Source: Candidatus Zixiibacteriota bacterium | Lineage (GTDB): Bacteria; Zixibacteria; MSB-5A5; SM23-73-2 | Length of the DNA stretch: 41,191 bases | NCBI GenBank assembly: GCA_030615745.1 | Contig: JAUWYR010000021.1 | Location: forward strand, 1-41,191 | Direction of reading: 5' to 3' | In this document: positions 8,144 to 15,407 of the stretch, piece by piece | Layout: every line of letters starts with the position of its first letter | How positions within the stretch are numbered: the stretch's first letter is position 1 | Notes under the pieces: model-generated | What the model was told of the DNA's origin: nothing | Databases searched by the model: none | The model's input: the letters and a program-made list of their open reading frames with translations, nothing else | Position numbers and translations under genes: made by a program

Positions 8144-8166
8144 AATGCACCAATGAATGCGTGCCT
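8144..8166. repeat. Degenerate copy of the GCACG...CGTGCC palindromic repeat
   Basis: GCACCAATGAATGCGTGCC followed by TACG, clearly related to 1419-1440 but with mismatched arms. It lies between mntP and the 144-aa gene. Confidence 0.55.
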
Positions 8167-8256
8167 ACGAGCTTTTTGTATATTCGCAAAGTGTCGAATG
8201 GATTTGGGTGAACGAGCTCCACCAAATCCTGTGTTAACCGATTTAACTGTCACCCC

Positions 8257-8814
8257 CTAAACTAAATGTTCAACCAGTATTTTTATTCCAATACCGATCA
8301 AAATGAGACCTCCTATGATTTCAATTTTATTCTCAAAAAAGTGTCCACTTTTGTTACCAACAAAAACGCCGAGAAACGATAACAGAAATGTTACGATTCC
8401 AATTACTATTATTGGGGTTACAATAGAAATTTTTAAAAATGCAAGGCTTACCCCAACGGCCAAGGCATCAATACTTGTAGCAAGGGATAACATCAACAAA
8501 ACATAAACATTCAGTGGGTCAACTTTTTCCCCCCTTGATTCTATCTTAATTGATTCATAAATCATTTTACAACCAATCAGACTCAGAAGCCCAAATGCTA
8601 TCCAATGGTCTATACCTGAAATAAAATCTCTCAAACTAAGCCCTGCTAACCACCCTACCAGTGGCATAAACGCTTGAAATGAGCCAAAAAATATTGCAAT
8701 CTTTAAAGCATTATTGATTCTCAGGTATTTTATTGTTATTCCGTTTGTGATAGATACAGCAAAAGCGTCCATTGCCAATCCAAATGCTATAAATATAATT
8801 GTAATTATGTCCAT
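8257..8814 (-). CDS. mntP: Manganese efflux pump MntP
   Basis: 185 aa with six hydrophobic segments. The start 'IAFGLAMDAFAVSITNG' and the second-half repeat 'LSLATSIDALAVGVSLAF' each carry the conserved Asp within a membrane helix, the hallmark of the MntP (DUF204/YebN) family, which exports Mn2+ across the inner membrane. Length matches the family. I checked the 124-bp leader for a yybP-ykoY-type manganese riboswitch and saw no recognisable core. No strong ribosome site precedes the ATG. Confidence 0.9.
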   Translation of the reverse strand: MDIITIIFIAFGLAMDAFAVSITNGITIKYLRINNALKIAIFFGSFQAFMPLVGWLAGLSLRDFISGIDHWIAFGLLSLIGCKMIYESIKIESRGEKVDPLNVYVLLMLSLATSIDALAVGVSLAFLKISIVTPIIVIGIVTFLLSFLGVFVGNKSGHFFENKIEIIGGLILIGIGIKILVEHLV

Positions 8815-8938
8815 TTGATATCAGGCTGTACCGCCAGTCTATTTCGGCTTACATTTCGCATGTTTGTGAAGTGGAAAACCATTTAGATATGCGAAGTTAA
8901 TCGGAAACACGCTTTTATATGCTGCCACAAATATATTA

Positions 8939-9298
8939 TCAATCAGTTAGAAACTCAAGTTCATTTTCAGGGATACCCTGTGCTCTTCCATATTTTACCG
9001 CCTCTTTCCAGGTGTTTTTATCATTTTTTAAAATTTCAAATTGTTTGTCATTGTAAACCACAATGATTTTGTCTTCTTTCCAGAAATGCGCATACCAGCC
9101 TTTTAAGATATAAGGTTGTAATGTGTTAATCTCATCTTTCGAGCATTTCACATAGTAAATATGCCATCTACCTGTGTTTCCTTCATAATCTATCGCTATA
9201 TTATTTTCAGTAATCACAGCTTTATAAACCGAAAAACCGTTAATAACAGTAGGGTCCCTTAACCCCTCAGCGATAATCACACCTTTCCAATCGTTCAA
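8939..9298 (-). CDS. Small conserved hypothetical protein (TTG start)
   Basis: 119 aa. A TTG start ('(M)NDWKGVIIAEGL') is supported by AAAAGGAG about 10 bases upstream; there is no ATG nearby in frame. The layout, 'WKGVII' at the start, a central strand region, 'ILKGWYAHFWKEDKIIVVYNDKQFEI' and a C-terminal 'AVKYGRAQGIPENELEF', resembles a small uncharacterised family I have seen in bacterial and archaeal genomes, with a conserved GWYAH-type motif. No function is known to me. It is followed on the same strand by mntP, 124 bp away. Confidence 0.65.
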   Translation of the reverse strand: MNDWKGVIIAEGLRDPTVINGFSVYKAVITENNIAIDYEGNTGRWHIYYVKCSKDEINTLQPYILKGWYAHFWKEDKIIVVYNDKQFEILKNDKNTWKEAVKYGRAQGIPENELEFLTD

Positions 9299-9487
9299 GG
9301 TTTTTAGCTCCTTTTAGTGGGATCGCGGTATGATTTCAAGGCTCGGCGTGGTTGTCCACAGGGAAAGCCGAGCAATGTGGCTTACCTGGAGCAACAACGC
9401 CAAACCTGTGTTGGGCTATTGTATGGTTATGAAGGCTCTCTTCTCTAGTAAAGAATTCAATCTATATGATCGACTACGCAGTGCAAA

Positions 9488-10105
9488 TTATCGTGCGTAT
9501 CCTGCATTATGAATACTCTCAAGTGCTATCTCAGCCAATAGATCCGTAGGTGCACCAGCAAGATGAGCAGCCTCATGCATTATAGAACCGGCGATCGCCT
9601 TTGGTTTTTTTTGTAACTGGAATTCTCTCAACCACACATCTTCTCCATTTATAGTACTGTATGCTGGTGGCAACTTGTAGTTTGAATCACTCTTACGCGC
9701 CTCTTCATCTTTTCTCAGCGCTTCTAGAAGACGCGCATCCTTTGACGTTTCTGCGTAATGTATTACCATTTTCTCTAAGCTTCTGAAGTAGACATCCCTT
9801 GGGAGTTCTTTGCCACTGAGTGTCGAGACTGTTTTACGAAAAACTTCATTGAAATGTGGTTGAAAAGCAAGTCTGTAAGCAAGTTCAATTGCTTTATCGA
9901 CCTTAGACCGATACTTTGTAGGGATGGAGTCATCAGATTCATACCGTATCCCGCGATTGCCTGGCATGCCTGGTCGTGCAAAAGGGTCGCGTAGGGCGGT
10001 CTTCGGTATCGCCGCGTTTTCATTCTCCAAAGCTTGTTCTCCAACAGCATCTTTTCGCAGAATTTCGCCCTCTCGTGCATTTGGGCTGTTATCATGACTC
10101 GCCAT
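9488..10105 (-). CDS. Putative zinc metallopeptidase (HEAAH) of the unknown cassette
   Basis: 205 aa from the ATG at 10103-10105, chosen because AAGGAGAG stands 6 bases before it; the frame extends to 10162 but lacks such support. A zincin active-site helix 'IMHEAAHLAGAPTDLLAEIALESI' lies near the C-terminus: H177, E178 and H181 would bind zinc and catalyse. Candidates for the third ligand are D188 ('GAPTD') or E192. The spacing HExxHxxGxxxD is one residue longer than the classic metzincin pattern and also recalls aspzincins, so the clan is unclear. The N-terminal part is hydrophilic and proline-rich with no signal peptide. The start overlaps the 3' end of the upstream gene by 14 bp, indicating an operon. 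Confidence 0.65.
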   Translation of the reverse strand: MASHDNSPNAREGEILRKDAVGEQALENENAAIPKTALRDPFARPGMPGNRGIRYESDDSIPTKYRSKVDKAIELAYRLAFQPHFNEVFRKTVSTLSGKELPRDVYFRSLEKMVIHYAETSKDARLLEALRKDEEARKSDSNYKLPPAYSTINGEDVWLREFQLQKKPKAIAGSIMHEAAHLAGAPTDLLAEIALESIHNAGYAR

Positions 10106-11713
10106 CTGTACTCTCCTTATGTTCAAGCGGAGGGAATATCTGTTCGAAAAGCTTCGCTGCATCGGCGTCTTTATCCTGTATTATCTTGATTCCCAAACGA
10201 TTCTTGTCTACCTCTGTTTTTGTTAGCTCGTTACTTAGCTCTCTAGATTCAATCGCTTCGTCTTGAAGCCCATGAGAATAGACATCCAGAGCATCACCCT
10301 GTCCGAGCAACGCTTCGACAATTACACCCGGAGTTCTCAATACGTGTGTGTTTGCAGAAAGAATGATCCCAGGCACTGAAATCTCGGTTCCGGTTACCGG
10401 ATCCTTGTATTTAGATGTATAGTCTTTTTTAACCCGCAGATACTTGTGGATTACAGTGCCGCTACTGTCCTTAATCTCTTTTTCTTCAACAAATGTGTGA
10501 TGTTTATCCCGGTAATCATAGATATTACTAAGTTCATCGATGACAGCTTGTTTTAGCTCGGCTCGTTTTGCTTGATCTACGATAACTTCTTCAAGTAAAG
10601 AATCCAACTCAGACAACGAGACTTCCTGATAGGATTCAGTGAAGCCATTAAAGAAAGCAACTCGAACGTCTACTAAATGAAGTAGCATAATAAACTCCTG
10701 ATTCATCTGTCGGAAAACGAAGTTGAGAGTGCGACTGACATTAATGTTTTGAATCTCACGCTTAATCGAAGTTTCCTCTTCGGCCTTTTCCTTGACCTCG
10801 TAGCTTGTATTGATCTGAACATCTCGCTTGGCTGATGCTGTAGCAGCATGTTTTTCTGTAGCACTTGAAATGTTCTTTGCAAACTCCTCGCGAGCGGAAT
10901 TTGTCCCTCCCTTCACCCCTCCGCTTACCTTGGCACTGCCAAAACCCCAACTTGCCTTTGCTTCCGCTTCCGCGTGATACGCAAAGGTTTCCTGATAAGC
11001 CTGTTTATTTGACTGTTCGCTTTGCACAGAACTCTCGAATTCAGAAGCACTTGTTTCACTAAATGAGTCAAATATACTTGATGCACTCTTGGCATCTGTC
11101 TCTCGACTCATATAAGTCTTAATACTGATCTTCGTCTTCTCACCAGGTAGGAGGGAAAACGTCTTAATTGTCTTACCCGCTCCATACACGCCAAGATAGG
11201 AGGACAGTCTATGAGTTTCAACGAGAAGTAAGCGGGGGCGCGGGGTTATAGGTTCTGGAACAAAGTTGTAGGTATATGTTCCATATATCGTCCGATAGAC
11301 ATTAAGACGTTCACCTGCTTTTAAGCGAGTGGCTATTATTTGAGGGTCTAAGCGAGCAAGTGCAGTATCAACAGGTCTTACTGACTCAACTGTTAAGCCT
11401 GGATTTGGTTTTTCCGCAAGACGGATAGCAGCAGTATTAATCTTAATGTTGCCAAATAGTTTAGCATCGTAGAAGCCGAATTTCCTAACCTTGGATATCT
11501 TGTCTGCTAAGGTTGACTCATCTAAGTCCTCAACTGCTTTTCTGAGCGTTGTATCGGGTTTTTTACTAGTGCTTGGTTTGAAATAGTTTGGTGGTACTTT
11601 GAGTTCAATGTATTCCGTCCACTATAGGATGTTGGTTCAGGGACATCATAGCGCAGGATTGGAGCTTTACCACCGGGTTCCAATTTTACTAATGGTTCGT
11701 TCTTGTTTGCCAT
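10092..11713 (-). pseudogene. 540-aa-type protein of unknown family, split by a one-base frameshift
   Basis: Two overlapping frames join into one protein. The ATG at 11711-11713 follows AAGGAGG and opens 'MANKNEPLVKLEPGGKAP...PEPTSYS'. At about 11619-11623 the frame shifts and continues as 'TEYIELKVPPNYFKPSTSKK' without interruption to 10092; adding one G to the GG at 11619-11620 restores a single 540-aa frame. The downstream frame has no ATG/GTG/TTG before a GTG at 11189. Visible features are a beta-rich N-terminal half ('YRTIYGTYTYNFVPEP', 'LLPGEKTKISIKTY'), a Ser/Glu/Ala-rich helical region, a Gly/Ser-rich alternating stretch ('ASWGFGSAKVSGGVKGG'), then 'NINVSRTLNFVFRQMNQEF' and 'HLVDVRVAFFNGF'. 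I recognise it as conserved-looking but know no function or Pfam family. Confidence 0.65.
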
Positions 11714-11866
11714 CGGTCATCCTCCTTTTTTTCTGATCTAAATGATGCTTATCGTAATTAGGGCTGCCGAACTCGCCAAAGGCGATTTGAATGGAATGCA
11801 GCGAAGTTGGCAACTCAGAGCTGGGCGAAGTCTTGCTCGGTGGTAATGTTCTCGTCACTCACACGA

Positions 11867-12288
11867 TTAGAAACTATGCGAAACTACGTTGGTATCTTTA
11901 GTAAGCTCCAGTGTGGTGAAGAGATTAAAGAGCCTGAGTCTGCCAAAGACCTCATCAACTCCCACATCCTCATCCAAAACACCTTCCCCCACAGTGTCAT
12001 CGAATGTAAAACTTTCAGAAACGGTAGGGGTGTTGGATCCGGGAAGAACTTGATTCTCGGGTAAGTATAGAGAAGTTTATCAATTGGCAATTCTTCCCTG
12101 AAGATAGGGAGGCGTACGCCTTTGCCCCAAAGTTCGCACTTCAACTTAAACAACCATGTCTTAGGGCAAGCCTTCATCAGACATTGCTCGAATGCAGTAA
12201 AGTGCACTTTACAAGTCACAACAGCCCGTGCTGTTCTCCTGGTTCGGTCGTGCGTTATATTGAGTTTTGCATCGGTGATTTTAGCCAT
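11867..12288 (-). pseudogene. 140-aa-type beta-rich protein, frameshifted at a C-run
   Basis: The ATG at 12286-12288 follows AGAGGAG. The frame begins 'MAKITDAKLNITHDRTRRTA', continues through 'LFKLKCELWGKG' and 'IKFFPDPTP', then degenerates into an unlikely tail. One base of shift at the CCCC run (12027-12030 on this strand) restores a convincing C-terminus, 'TVSESFTFDDTVGEGVLD', 'EDVGVDEVFGRLRLFNL' and '...NVVSHSF', ending at TAA 11867-11869, for a total of 140 aa. The product looks like a small beta-sandwich. It is the first gene of the three-gene cassette, 153 bp before the 540-aa gene. Either the gene is decaying or the assembly lost a C. Confidence 0.6.
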
Positions 12289-12417
12289 GATTATCTCCTC
12301 TTATTTGTTTTTAACATTTAGCTGGTCACTTTTTCATGAGGTAAGATCAAATCCTAGCTACAAGAGAACCCTACCTTTATCCTACATCTTGCGTCAGCTC
12401 GTCTCTATCACCTCCTT

Positions 12418-12483
12418 TTAATCCCCAAGCAAAATGTCGCTCAACTCAAAATAGGCGAACACTATTTCGTTTATCCCCGCCTC
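12418..12483 (-). pseudogene. Possible remnant of a small gene (C-terminal 21 codons)
   Basis: On the minus strand, 21 codons with sensible amphipathic composition ('INEIVFAYFELSDILLGD' at the end) run to a TAA at 12418-12420, immediately followed by AAAGGAGGTGAT. Upstream in the same frame a TAA (12484-12486) interrupts, and the nearest start with a ribosome site (12523) is out of frame. Too short to be certain. Confidence 0.25.
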
Positions 12484-12528
12484 TTAAAACTTTGTGTTTC
12501 TATAAGCTTTTTATTTATAGCATAATCA

Positions 12529-12710
12529 CCTCCTATTAGAAATGAAACCGGAGGACCTCGCTTTTCCGATATGTTCTTAGGTCATATGGTTATAAATCTC
12601 GACTATTTAAACTCTTATGACTTAAGAGTTCTTGAATAAATAGCAGGCCTATCGTCCTCTGAAAATACAGATTTCAGAGATGTGCCGAAAGTTAAGAATA
12701 AACCTTTCGG
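12529..12710 (-). promoter_or_regulatory. Structured leader with mutually exclusive helices (switch-like)
   Basis: Read on the minus strand, this stretch contains, in order: a 7-bp hairpin (12710-12704 with 12691-12685); an 8-bp hairpin CTCTGAAA/TTTCAGAG (12679-12672 with 12664-12657); a long imperfect hairpin (12643-12603); and GUCCUC at 12556-12551. GUCCUC can pair with GAGGAC (12659-12654), which overlaps the second hairpin. The overlapping CCUCC (12554-12550) can instead pair with the ribosome site GGAGG (12533-12529). The alternatives exclude each other, as in a translational riboswitch. It matches no riboswitch class I know. Pairings were found by eye only. Confidence 0.35.
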
Positions 12711-12936
12711 GTTTTAAGGCTATATCCCCCTCGCTTCAGAGACTTTCTGCTGTTTTTTATTCCTCCCCATTGCCCACCCACACTTCTCAAACAGCGGTTG
12801 TTTTCCATCTCTTTCGCATTTCTTTAGTAAAAATATACTATCTTTTTTCCAGAAGTCAAGCATTTTTTCAAATTTTTTAACTGATCTTTGAAATAATAAG
12901 ATGAAAACCGGAAGATAAACGTTTATGTTTACTTGT

Positions 12937-12960
12937 AGTAAAGCCAAAGCTTTACACTCC
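12937..12960. repeat. GGAGT-palindrome repeat copy
   Basis: On the minus strand GGAGT is followed by GTAAAGCTTTGGCTTTACT, the same layout as copies at 1507-1530 and 33228-33251. Confidence 0.75.
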
Positions 12961-13302
12961 AAAACAGCCATATAGCCAACTCTTTTAAAATGGTGAAATG
13001 AAAAATACTTATCGCAATATCTTGCGTGTTTTTTTATCTTGTGGCTTGGTTTACGCAAATTATTACGATAAACTTTACTTCAAAAGAAAAAAAGCAAAAA
13101 ATCATTTAGTTGAATTATAGTATTTCAAGCAATTAAAAGCTATCTGATTTAGTTTCATCTTTGGCACAGATTTTGTTTGTAAAAAAATATGGATTTGAGT
13201 CGTAAGACTTTTATTTTTTTAAATCCAGATATTGTCATAACCAAAAGGATTTTTAAACTTTTGTGTCTTAAAAAAATGTGAAAATTTAGGTCCTGTTTGG
13301 GC

Positions 13303-13331
13303 TTGACAAAATAAGGATTTTGTATTAAATT
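13303..13331 (+). promoter_or_regulatory. Sigma-70-type promoter upstream of the small membrane protein
   Basis: TTGACA (13303-13308), a 17-bp spacer, then TAAATT (13326-13331, four of six matches to TATAAT). It lies about 40 bases before the start at 13372. Confidence 0.5.
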
Positions 13332-13371
13332 AAAAAAAGTAAACAAGGAACTTAAATCTTAGAAGGTCTTT

Positions 13372-13593
13372 TTGAAAGAAAGGCAGAGCTCTACTAAATT
13401 CGAAAGAATCTTTAACTATTCAGCCTGCTTTGTAATTAGTTTTTTAGGATTACTTGTTCTTTTCGGCATATTCAATATTGAAAAAAATACTCGTATTATA
13501 TTTGGTTGGGCTATTTTGCTTTACGGTCTTTTGAGATTTTTTTTGCTACGAATGCGGTACAAAGGTGAGGAGACTAAATTAAGGAAGCTTTAA
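13372..13593 (+). CDS. Small two-helix membrane protein
   Basis: 73 aa from a TTG start with AGAAGG about 6 bases upstream. Two hydrophobic helices (about residues 15-34 and 40-59) are joined by a short polar loop, with basic termini ('LRMRYKGEETKLRKL'). No family recognised. A TTGACA promoter precedes it and another lies between it and the TPR gene, so it may be transcribed separately or with the TPR/Exb operon. The position just before an envelope operon and the well-formed topology favour a real gene. Confidence 0.5.
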   Translation: MKERQSSTKFERIFNYSACFVISFLGLLVLFGIFNIEKNTRIIFGWAILLYGLLRFFLLRMRYKGEETKLRKL

Positions 13594-13600
13594 AAAATTC

Positions 13601-13628
13601 TTGACATAAAAAAGATTTGATTTATTTT
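13601..13628 (+). promoter_or_regulatory. Sigma-70-type promoter of the TPR/Exb/TonB operon
   Basis: TTGACA (13601-13606), 16-bp spacer, TATTTT (13623-13628). The predicted transcript start is only a few bases before the GTG at 13642, so initiation may use the ATG at 13657 or 13681 instead. Confidence 0.5.
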
Positions 13629-13641
13629 AGGTTTTTAAATT

Positions 13642-15375
13642 TTGGTGAAAAAAGCGATGTTAAAAAAAATTCCATATTCTATGAATCTTTCGAATAAATT
13701 TTGGAAAATCATAACTTTATTTTTCCTTTTGCTTTTCGTATTTTCCTCCACCTCTGGGTGCAAAGACCTTCAATCCGGGATTGATGCGTTCAAAAGCAAA
13801 GAGTATGATAAAGCTATTAAGATTTTAAAAGATTATTTAAAAGACAATCCTGATGATGTCAACGCTCATTTTTTCTTGGGTAGCGCTTATTTTAAAAAGA
13901 GTGAGCTCGGTTTAGCCCAAGAGGAGTTTGAGAAGGTTTTAGAGGAAAAATCAAAACATACAAAGGCTTTGTATCAGTTAGGTTTGGTTTTCTATGAAAA
14001 GAAAGAATTTAAAGATGCAAAAAAGCTTTTTGAAAAAGGACTTAACCTTAAAAATGACAAAGCATGGTTTTATAATGGTATGGGTTTGGTCCAGATGGCA
14101 GAAGGAGATTTAGAGAATGCAGATGTTAGTTTTCGCTCTGCAATTTTTGAGAATCCAGATGTGGCTGAGTTCCATAAAAACTTGGGCGATGTTAGCTTCA
14201 AAAAAGATGTCTTGCCGATCGCAATTGATGAGTATAGGCAGGCAGTTGAACTTGATTCCACTTTAGCTGAAGCACATTATAAATTGGGGGAGGCATATTT
14301 CTTATCCCGCGATTTTAACTCAGCGGTAGAATCTTTTAAATCTGCAGTAAGACTCAACCCTCAATACAAAGATGCATATTTGAGGCTCGGGAATTTATAT
14401 ATGATCGACCGCAAACATTATCCTCAGGCTAAGGTGATGTATGAAGAGTATCTTAAACTCGACGATACTAAGCCAGATGTTTATTTAAGTTTGGGCAAAG
14501 CACTTTATTATATAGGTGATTTAGAAAATACCATCCTGAATCTTGAGAAAGCTAAAAAGCTCGCTCCTGAAAGAGAGCAAATCTATCATTTTTTGGGGAT
14601 GGCTTATCAGGATAGTAAAAATTTCGACAAGGCTTTAAAATCTTATGATGATTATGTTATGCTTAAGGAAAAAGAGAATTCGAACCCCTGGGAACAAAAG
14701 GATGCTGAATTCTGGATGAGAAAGGGTAGAGCACATCTGGCTTTAGGAAATTCTTTGAACCTGGAGAAGGGCTCTTTGGCTTTAAATAAGGCAGTGGAAC
14801 TCGACTCCACTACAACAGAGGCTTTCTGCTCTTTGGGATACACTCTATATAGACAAGAGAAATATAGGGATGCAATTCATTTTTTCAACAAATGTATTGA
14901 ATTTACCAAAGGAGACGTTTTTAACCCTTTAATTTATCTGGCTTATTCCTATATCGCTCAGGGCGATCACTTAAAATCAGTATCTCCGTTATTGAAAGCT
15001 ATAGAACTCCAACCTGAAAACGTGGAGGTAAAAAAGACTTTAGCTATAGTATATTACAGGGAAAAAGATTATGAAAAAGCTGTAAAGCTATATCCCTCTA
15101 TTTTGAAAAAATATCCTGATGATTGCGAGCCAATAGGACAATATAGCTATTCTCTGGTTATGCTTCAAAAATATAAAGAAGCAATTCCCTATCTTAAAAA
15201 ATCTATCAAGTGTTATCCAAATGATATTGGCTATATGTTGCTTCTGGCACAGGCATATGAGCTCAATAAGAGTTTAGATGATGCTTACGGGTGGTATATG
15301 AAAGTTTTAAAAATAGATTCCAATAACCAAGAAGCTAAAAGAGGTCGTGATAGAATAGATATGCAAAGATTCTAA
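13642..15375 (+). CDS. TPR-repeat lipoprotein-like protein
   Basis: Up to 577 aa. The likely functional start is GTG 13642, ATG 13657 or ATG 13681 ('MNLSNKFWKI'); the last would give the most compact signal sequence. A hydrophobic stretch 'ITLFFLLLFVFSSTSGC' ends in a Cys that could be lipidated, although the -3 position is not the usual Leu. The rest is a run of roughly a dozen tetratricopeptide repeats ('AHFFLGSAYFKKSELGLAQEEF', 'AHYKLGEAYFLSRDFNSAVESF' and so on), a scaffold for protein-protein contacts in the periplasm. It heads the operon with the membrane protein, ExbB, ExbD and TonB, so it may assemble or modulate that system. Confidence 0.85.
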   Translation: MVKKAMLKKIPYSMNLSNKFWKIITLFFLLLFVFSSTSGCKDLQSGIDAFKSKEYDKAIKILKDYLKDNPDDVNAHFFLGSAYFKKSELGLAQEEFEKVLEEKSKHTKALYQLGLVFYEKKEFKDAKKLFEKGLNLKNDKAWFYNGMGLVQMAEGDLENADVSFRSAIFENPDVAEFHKNLGDVSFKKDVLPIAIDEYRQAVELDSTLAEAHYKLGEAYFLSRDFNSAVESFKSAVRLNPQYKDAYLRLGNLYMIDRKHYPQAKVMYEEYLKLDDTKPDVYLSLGKALYYIGDLENTILNLEKAKKLAPEREQIYHFLGMAYQDSKNFDKALKSYDDYVMLKEKENSNPWEQKDAEFWMRKGRAHLALGNSLNLEKGSLALNKAVELDSTTTEAFCSLGYTLYRQEKYRDAIHFFNKCIEFTKGDVFNPLIYLAYSYIAQGDHLKSVSPLLKAIELQPENVEVKKTLAIVYYREKDYEKAVKLYPSILKKYPDDCEPIGQYSYSLVMLQKYKEAIPYLKKSIKCYPNDIGYMLLLAQAYELNKSLDDAYGWYMKVLKIDSNNQEAKRGRDRIDMQRF

Positions 15376-15407
15376 TTTTGTCTAAATATATAATATGGAG
15401 TAAATAG

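Larger units (their letters stand above)
12289..13371. other. About 1.1 kb without an intact gene: decayed leader region of the cassette
   Basis: No open frame here looks like a protein. The minus strand carries two near-perfect ribosome-binding sequences, AAAAGGAGGTGAT (12407-12419) and AGGAGGTGATT (12524-12534), neither followed by a usable frame; the ATG at 12521-12523 is followed at once by CTA TAA. Between them a minus-strand fragment (12418-12483) reads as a credible C-terminus ending '...AYFELSDILLGD' just ahead of the first of these sites, suggesting a decayed small gene. Upstream are several hairpins (12550-12710, listed separately). A GGAGT-palindrome repeat sits at 12937-12960, and promoter-like TTGACA at 13303 serves the next + strand gene. 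Confidence 0.5.

Noticed and set aside
8815-8938. Manganese (yybP-ykoY) riboswitch upstream of mntP
   Set aside because: The leader lacks recognisable core sequences and is short; no supporting hairpins were found by eye.
9330-9512. 60-codon + strand frame opposite the peptidase 3' end
   Set aside because: No ribosome site, Trp/Arg composition typical of an antisense frame, and it overlaps the real gene.
11150-11200. Walker A-like GVYGAGKT in the 540-aa protein
   Set aside because: It sits in a beta-rich stretch, no Walker B or other NTPase motif follows, and the flanking 'FSLLPGEKTKISIKTY' is strand-like. Probably chance.
12720-13058. 112-codon minus-strand frame in the gene-poor region
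   Set aside because: It runs through a palindromic repeat and has no protein-like patterning or ribosome site.
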